A stretch of 7,367 nucleotides of DNA from an uncultured Ruminococcus sp. (lineage in GTDB: Bacteria > Bacillota > Clostridia > Oscillospirales > Acutalibacteraceae). The DNA is taken from NCBI GenBank assembly GCA_902773065.1, contig CACYDD010000365.1, positions 1 through 7,367 of the forward strand, in the 5' to 3' direction. Both the position numbers and the translations under genes were made by a program. A model generated the notes under the pieces. That model was not told the DNA's origin. It saw only the letters and a program-made list of their open reading frames with translations, and made no database searches. Below are positions 4,565 to 7,367 of the stretch, piece after piece; position 1 is the stretch's first letter; every line of letters starts with the position of its first letter.

Positions 4565-5755
4565 ATGCGCAGAAAATCATACTATGGCTACAATTCCTAC
4601 AGCAAACGACCGTACCGCTATAAAAGCTACGGCAAAGGCTACTACGGAAATGACAGGAAGAAAAAAATCATAGCAGTATCACTTGTCTGTGCGGCAGTTG
4701 CCGCAGGAGCGGTCGGTGCTTGTGCGTATTTCGGCGTTTTCGGGGATATCATGCAGAATTTGGTTTCCGAAAGCTCTCAAATTAAACCCGATACTCAAAA
4801 GCAGACAAAGCAGGAAAGCGAAGCGGAAGAATCCTCCAAAGCCCCCCAAAAAGACCTCAAAGGTGAATTTGACGGAAATGTCTTTATCTATGGTGATCAG
4901 GGCTTTGAGATTTTCTACGGAAGTGAAAACAGTGCCAAAAAATATGCCGAAACCGTTGCTTCCATCAAAAAAACTCTCGGCAGTGATGTTAATGTTTATG
5001 ATATGACTGTGCCGACACATTCGCTTTTCGCTCTGCCCGAAAAATACAAAGCGGAAGGCTCAAATGAAAAGGAAAGCATTAAAACAATCTATTCTAAAAT
5101 CGGCAAGGATGTAAAAACGATAGATGTCACGGATTCACTAGAAAAGCACAAGGATGAATATATCTATTTCGGAACGGACAACAACTGGACAGCACTCGGT
5201 GCATATTATGCCTATGTCGATTTCTGCAAGGCGGCAGGTGTGAAATCTGCTGATCTCAATAAACTGCCTTCGGGTGAAATCAAGAACTTTACCGGCTCGC
5301 TCTGGGCGGCTACCACAACAGAGGAAAATCCCAAGGGCAATAAAACCCTTGCGGCTCATCCCGATACAGTAAAATACTATAAAACAGACGGCTACTGTAC
5401 CCTTCTGGAAAGCGGCAGCAGTGAGACGAAAGAAGTCACCATGATCGCTGAATTTGCAGAAGGCTCCAATGCCTACAGTGCTTTTATCTGGGGCAACAAC
5501 CCTTATATGAAGATAGAAACCGAACTGAAAACAAAAAGAAAGCTGTGTATTATCAAAGATTCCTACGGCTGTGCTTTTGCACCGTTCACAGCAGAAAGCT
5601 TCGATGAGATCTTTGTGGTTGATCCCGGATATTATGGCGGAAATATCATTGATTTTATCAAGAAAAACAAATATACTGATGTTCTGATCCTGAACAGCAT
5701 CATGACAGCCAATACGGAACTGAGAACAGAAGAATTGAAAACGATCATAGATTGA
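4565..5755 (+). CDS. DHHW/SGNH-like membrane-anchored protein with DNNW signature
   Basis: This is a predicted single-pass membrane protein of 396 residues. Residues 1-34 form a cytoplasmic tail rich in Tyr, Gly, Lys and Arg (nine Tyr in the first 27). Residues 35-59 (IIAVSLVCAAVAAGAVGACA and onward) are the transmembrane helix. A Ser/Glu/Gln/Lys-rich linker (61-100) leads to the extracellular domain. That domain resembles DHHW-family proteins, related to AlgX/AlgJ-type SGNH acyltransferases: VYDMTVPTHSLFALPEKY (144-161), YFGTDNNWTALGAYYAYVDF (201-220), IIKDSYGCAFAPF with Ser333 (329-341), and the EIFVVDPGYY and DVLILNS strands. The signature DHHW is DNNW here (205-208), so the catalytic His of the family is absent while the Ser and Asp remain. 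Its job at the envelope is probably linked to polysaccharide modification or binding, but activity is doubtful. A palindrome overlaps its promoter. The Nudix gene follows after 37 bases. Confidence 0.85.
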   Translation: MRRKSYYGYNSYSKRPYRYKSYGKGYYGNDRKKKIIAVSLVCAAVAAGAVGACAYFGVFGDIMQNLVSESSQIKPDTQKQTKQESEAEESSKAPQKDLKGEFDGNVFIYGDQGFEIFYGSENSAKKYAETVASIKKTLGSDVNVYDMTVPTHSLFALPEKYKAEGSNEKESIKTIYSKIGKDVKTIDVTDSLEKHKDEYIYFGTDNNWTALGAYYAYVDFCKAAGVKSADLNKLPSGEIKNFTGSLWAATTTEENPKGNKTLAAHPDTVKYYKTDGYCTLLESGSSETKEVTMIAEFAEGSNAYSAFIWGNNPYMKIETELKTKRKLCIIKDSYGCAFAPFTAESFDEIFVVDPGYYGGNIIDFIKKNKYTDVLILNSIMTANTELRTEELKTIID

Positions 5756-5792
5756 TCAACAGACAGGAAGTCAAAAAAGGAGGTGTGCCGCA

Positions 5793-6479
5793 ATGCTCGG
5801 CAAAAATGTTACAATTGAAATTTTCGGCACACTGTCCGAAAATTCTCTCTATTCGGGTCATATCGTCGGCGGAAAGGATATGCGCCAGATCTATATTATT
5901 ACCAATGATGAGCTTCACGGCGAAATCGAATGTACCATCATTGGTGCAGCAGTCGGGGAAACAAGAATGCAGACAAGACTGATTGCAGCCCCTGTTGATG
6001 AGATTTTCTATGAACCCGAGATACGTTCCAGACTGAAAACAACTTCACTGAATTACAAAAAAATCAACTGTATCTATGAAAAATCCTGCGGTGCGGTTGT
6101 ATATCGGTTAAATGAAAAAAATGACATACGCATTTTGCTCGTTAAAAACCATAACGGAAAATGCTGGACGTTCCCGAAAGGACATATCGAAAATGATGAA
6201 AACGAGGAAGAAACGGCTCTGCGTGAGATCAGGGAGGAAACCGGGCTGAATGTTGAGCTTATTCCCGGATTCAGGGAAACAAGCAGCTATCGCCCATTTG
6301 GAAAAATCAGAAAAACTGCTGTGTTTTTCCTTGCTAAAGCCGATAAAAGCATTGTCAGTATGCAGCAAAGCGAGATTGACTTTTATTTATGGGTCAGTCT
6401 GGAGGAAGCTCTGAGAATGTGCCGCCACGAAAACGATATCAATATCCTCAAACAGGTACGCAAAAAGCTTGCTGTTTGA
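5793..6479 (+). CDS. Nudix hydrolase, Ap4A-hydrolase type, with an N-terminal extension
   Basis: This Nudix-fold enzyme is expected to hydrolyse a nucleoside diphosphate linked to another group, here most likely diadenosine tetraphosphate or a related dinucleotide. The Nudix box is perfect: Gly130, Glu136, then REIREETGL (144-152), fitting GX5EX7REUXEEXGU with the metal-binding glutamates intact. WTFPKGHIE (125-133) before it and KTAVFFLAKA (174-183) after it are typical of Ap4A hydrolases. Residues 1-90 are an extra, probably beta-rich domain (VTIEIFGTL; IYIITNDELHGEIECTIIGA; RLIAAPVDEIFYEPEI) that I do not recognise; the usual enzyme has only about 140 residues. The start at 5793 has an excellent AGGAGGT site (5778-5784). 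It is the second gene of the unit beginning at 4565 and is followed directly by a strong terminator. Confidence 0.9.
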   Translation: MLGKNVTIEIFGTLSENSLYSGHIVGGKDMRQIYIITNDELHGEIECTIIGAAVGETRMQTRLIAAPVDEIFYEPEIRSRLKTTSLNYKKINCIYEKSCGAVVYRLNEKNDIRILLVKNHNGKCWTFPKGHIENDENEEETALREIREETGLNVELIPGFRETSSYRPFGKIRKTAVFFLAKADKSIVSMQQSEIDFYLWVSLEEALRMCRHENDINILKQVRKKLAV

Positions 6480-6488
6480 GTTTTACTG

Positions 6489-6519
6489 CCGCACAATATC
6501 AAATTGTGCGGTCTTTTTT
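6489..6519 (+). terminator. Rho-independent terminator after the Nudix gene
   Basis: CCGCACAAT (6489-6497) pairs perfectly with ATTGTGCGG (6503-6511) around a 5-base loop. TCTTTTTT follows at once. The stem begins 10 bases after the stop codon, so it ends the 4565-6479 unit. Confidence 0.92.
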
Positions 6520-6534
6520 AGTTGAAAGTGGGTT

Positions 6535-6581
6535 GTGATTAGTTTTCGACTTCTCAATTTCATCAAATTGCAAATAATCAC
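6535..6581. repeat. Nested inverted repeats upstream of the Rpn-family gene
   Basis: An outer pair GTGATT (6535-6540) / AATCAC (6576-6581) encloses an inner pair CAATTT (6555-6560) / AAATTG (6565-6570) with a 4-base loop. The segment lies between the Nudix terminator and the promoter of the next gene and has no reading frame. It may be a regulator site or the relic of a terminal inverted repeat. The arms are short and AT-rich, so chance is possible. Confidence 0.25.
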
Positions 6582-6598
6582 TAAAAAATAATTGTATA

Positions 6599-6627
6599 TT
6601 GCGGTTCTGTTGTTAATATGCTATAAT
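6599..6627 (+). promoter_or_regulatory. Promoter for the Rpn-family gene
   Basis: A consensus -10 TATAAT (6622-6627) carries a TGC extension directly before it. A poor -35, TTGCGG (6599-6604), lies at 17 bases. The extended -10 should compensate. The start site would be near 6634, so the leader is only about 15 bases and includes the ribosome binding site AGGAGG (6636-6641). Confidence 0.65.
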
Positions 6628-6648
6628 ATTTTAAAAGGAGGGATTTGG

Positions 6649-7367
6649 ATGGATGATTTTATCATGTCACCGAAAATTGATTTCGCTTTTAAGGAATTAA
6701 TGCGAAATGACTATGTCCGTAAAGGTTTTCTTAGTGCTGTTCTGAACATCAAGGATACGATGATCAAATCAACAATACTGCTGAATACGAATCTGCCCAA
6801 AATCCATGAAGACGAAAAACAGGGAATCCTTGATGTCAGGCTTACCATGAACGATGATACAGAAATTAATATTGAGATTCATCTCGCTTACATGAAAACA
6901 TGGGCTGACCGGAGTACATTCTATGTATCAAAGCTGCTGGTTGAACAAGTTGATATCAACAAGAATTATTCCAATATCAAAAAATGTATCAATATCAGCC
7001 TGCTTGATTTCAATTACATCAAGGAAACAGAGCGGTTTCATACGATTTATCATCTTCGTGAGGACACAGAGAATATCAAATATACGGATATTTTAGAAAT
7101 TCATGTTGTTGAATTGCCGAAATTACCGCAGAAGGATGATGGTACGGATCTTTATGACTGGGTACGATTTATCAAAGCTGAAAATAAGGGGGAGTTTGAA
7201 ATGTTGGCAAAACAGAACACTTACTTGAGCAAAGCATACGAAACGCTTGAAGAAATCAGTGCTGACCGACAGAAACGTCTTGAATACGATGCTCGCCAAA
7301 AGGCTTTGTATGACTACAATACCATGATGATAGAAAGCCATGAAAGAGGCTGGATTGAAGGAAAAGC
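6649..7367 (+). CDS. Rpn-family PD-(D/E)XK nuclease/transposase-like protein (C-terminus outside window)
   Basis: The frame is open from ATG at 6649 to the right edge, 239 complete codons. It has an AGGAGG site 7 bases upstream and begins MDDFIMSPKIDFAFKELMRN, the standard N-terminus of the Rpn/PDDEXK_2 family (recombination-promoting nucleases once called putative transposases). The nuclease core shows GILDVRLTMNDDTEINIEIH (residues 59-78), with Asp62 and Glu76 in the catalytic positions. WADRSTFYVSKLLVEQV (85-101) and IKKCINISLLDF (110-121) are further family marks. The third active-site residue of the usual E-x-Q is His78 here. The last 60 residues are helical and charged, leading to the GWIEGKA motif that normally precedes Glu/Gly-rich repeats. 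These proteins promote RecA-independent recombination in E. coli; their role in Clostridia is unclear, and they often occur in many copies. The gene has its own promoter and is not part of the Nudix unit. Confidence 0.88.
   Translation, partial: MDDFIMSPKIDFAFKELMRNDYVRKGFLSAVLNIKDTMIKSTILLNTNLPKIHEDEKQGILDVRLTMNDDTEINIEIHLAYMKTWADRSTFYVSKLLVEQVDINKNYSNIKKCINISLLDFNYIKETERFHTIYHLREDTENIKYTDILEIHVVELPKLPQKDDGTDLYDWVRFIKAENKGEFEMLAKQNTYLSKAYETLEEISADRQKRLEYDARQKALYDYNTMMIESHERGWIEGK

Noticed and set aside
4679..5020. A minus-strand frame and an overlapping plus-strand frame (4683-5006) inside the DHHW-like gene.
   Set aside because: Both lie completely within a gene with family motifs throughout, and neither has a ribosome binding site or recognisable motif.
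7123..7341. A 72-codon minus-strand frame at the right end.
   Set aside because: It is antisense to the Rpn-family gene, which has family motifs and a strong ribosome binding site in the opposite direction.

Overview
The window looks like a low-to-moderate-GC Firmicutes chromosome, most likely a gut Clostridia member near Ruminococcus. The evidence is strong AGGAGG-type ribosome binding sites, sigma-A-type promoters, a DHHW-type surface protein, an Rpn/PD-(D/E)XK recombinase-like protein, and short hypothetical genes of a kind common in Ruminococcaceae. The genus is inference from style, not proof.

Left part (1-680, minus strand). A membrane protein running off the left edge (start at 317) follows a 56-residue charged protein (389-559). 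The small gene has its own well-formed promoter and a perfect 16-bp palindrome in its leader. A hairpin (351-383) and a second inverted repeat (333-350) lie between the two genes. Bases 680-900 hold no gene. They contain two degenerate tandem copies of a GC-rich repeat unit, each with the order CACTAAC, AATTCGCGCT, TTTAT(C/T)GCCGCGC.

Centre (899-4384, minus strand). One tightly packed transcription unit runs leftward from a promoter at about 4360: a PLP-dependent aminotransferase, then trpS (1 base after the aminotransferase stop), then three small acidic proteins without assigned function (one resembles DUF5713), then a ribosome binding site and a 14-codon stub of a fourth small gene, cut off just before the repeat array. 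The three small genes and the stub look like a variable cassette appended to a housekeeping operon. Their style resembles orphan immunity-type genes, but no toxin is visible.

Right part (4503-6520, plus strand). A divergent promoter overlapped by a clean inverted repeat drives a single-pass membrane protein of the DHHW/SGNH-like family. In it the signature is DNNW instead of DHHW, and the cytoplasmic tail is unusually rich in tyrosine. A Nudix hydrolase of the Ap4A-hydrolase type follows 37 bases later, and a strong terminator ends the unit at 6489-6519. A separate promoter then starts an Rpn-family PD-(D/E)XK protein that runs off the right edge.

No tRNA, rRNA, CRISPR array or complete insertion sequence is visible. 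The most unusual items are the tandem intergenic repeat abutting a truncated gene, the altered DHHW protein with its Tyr-rich tail and operator-like palindrome, and the unannotated-looking small gene with its own promoter and palindrome.
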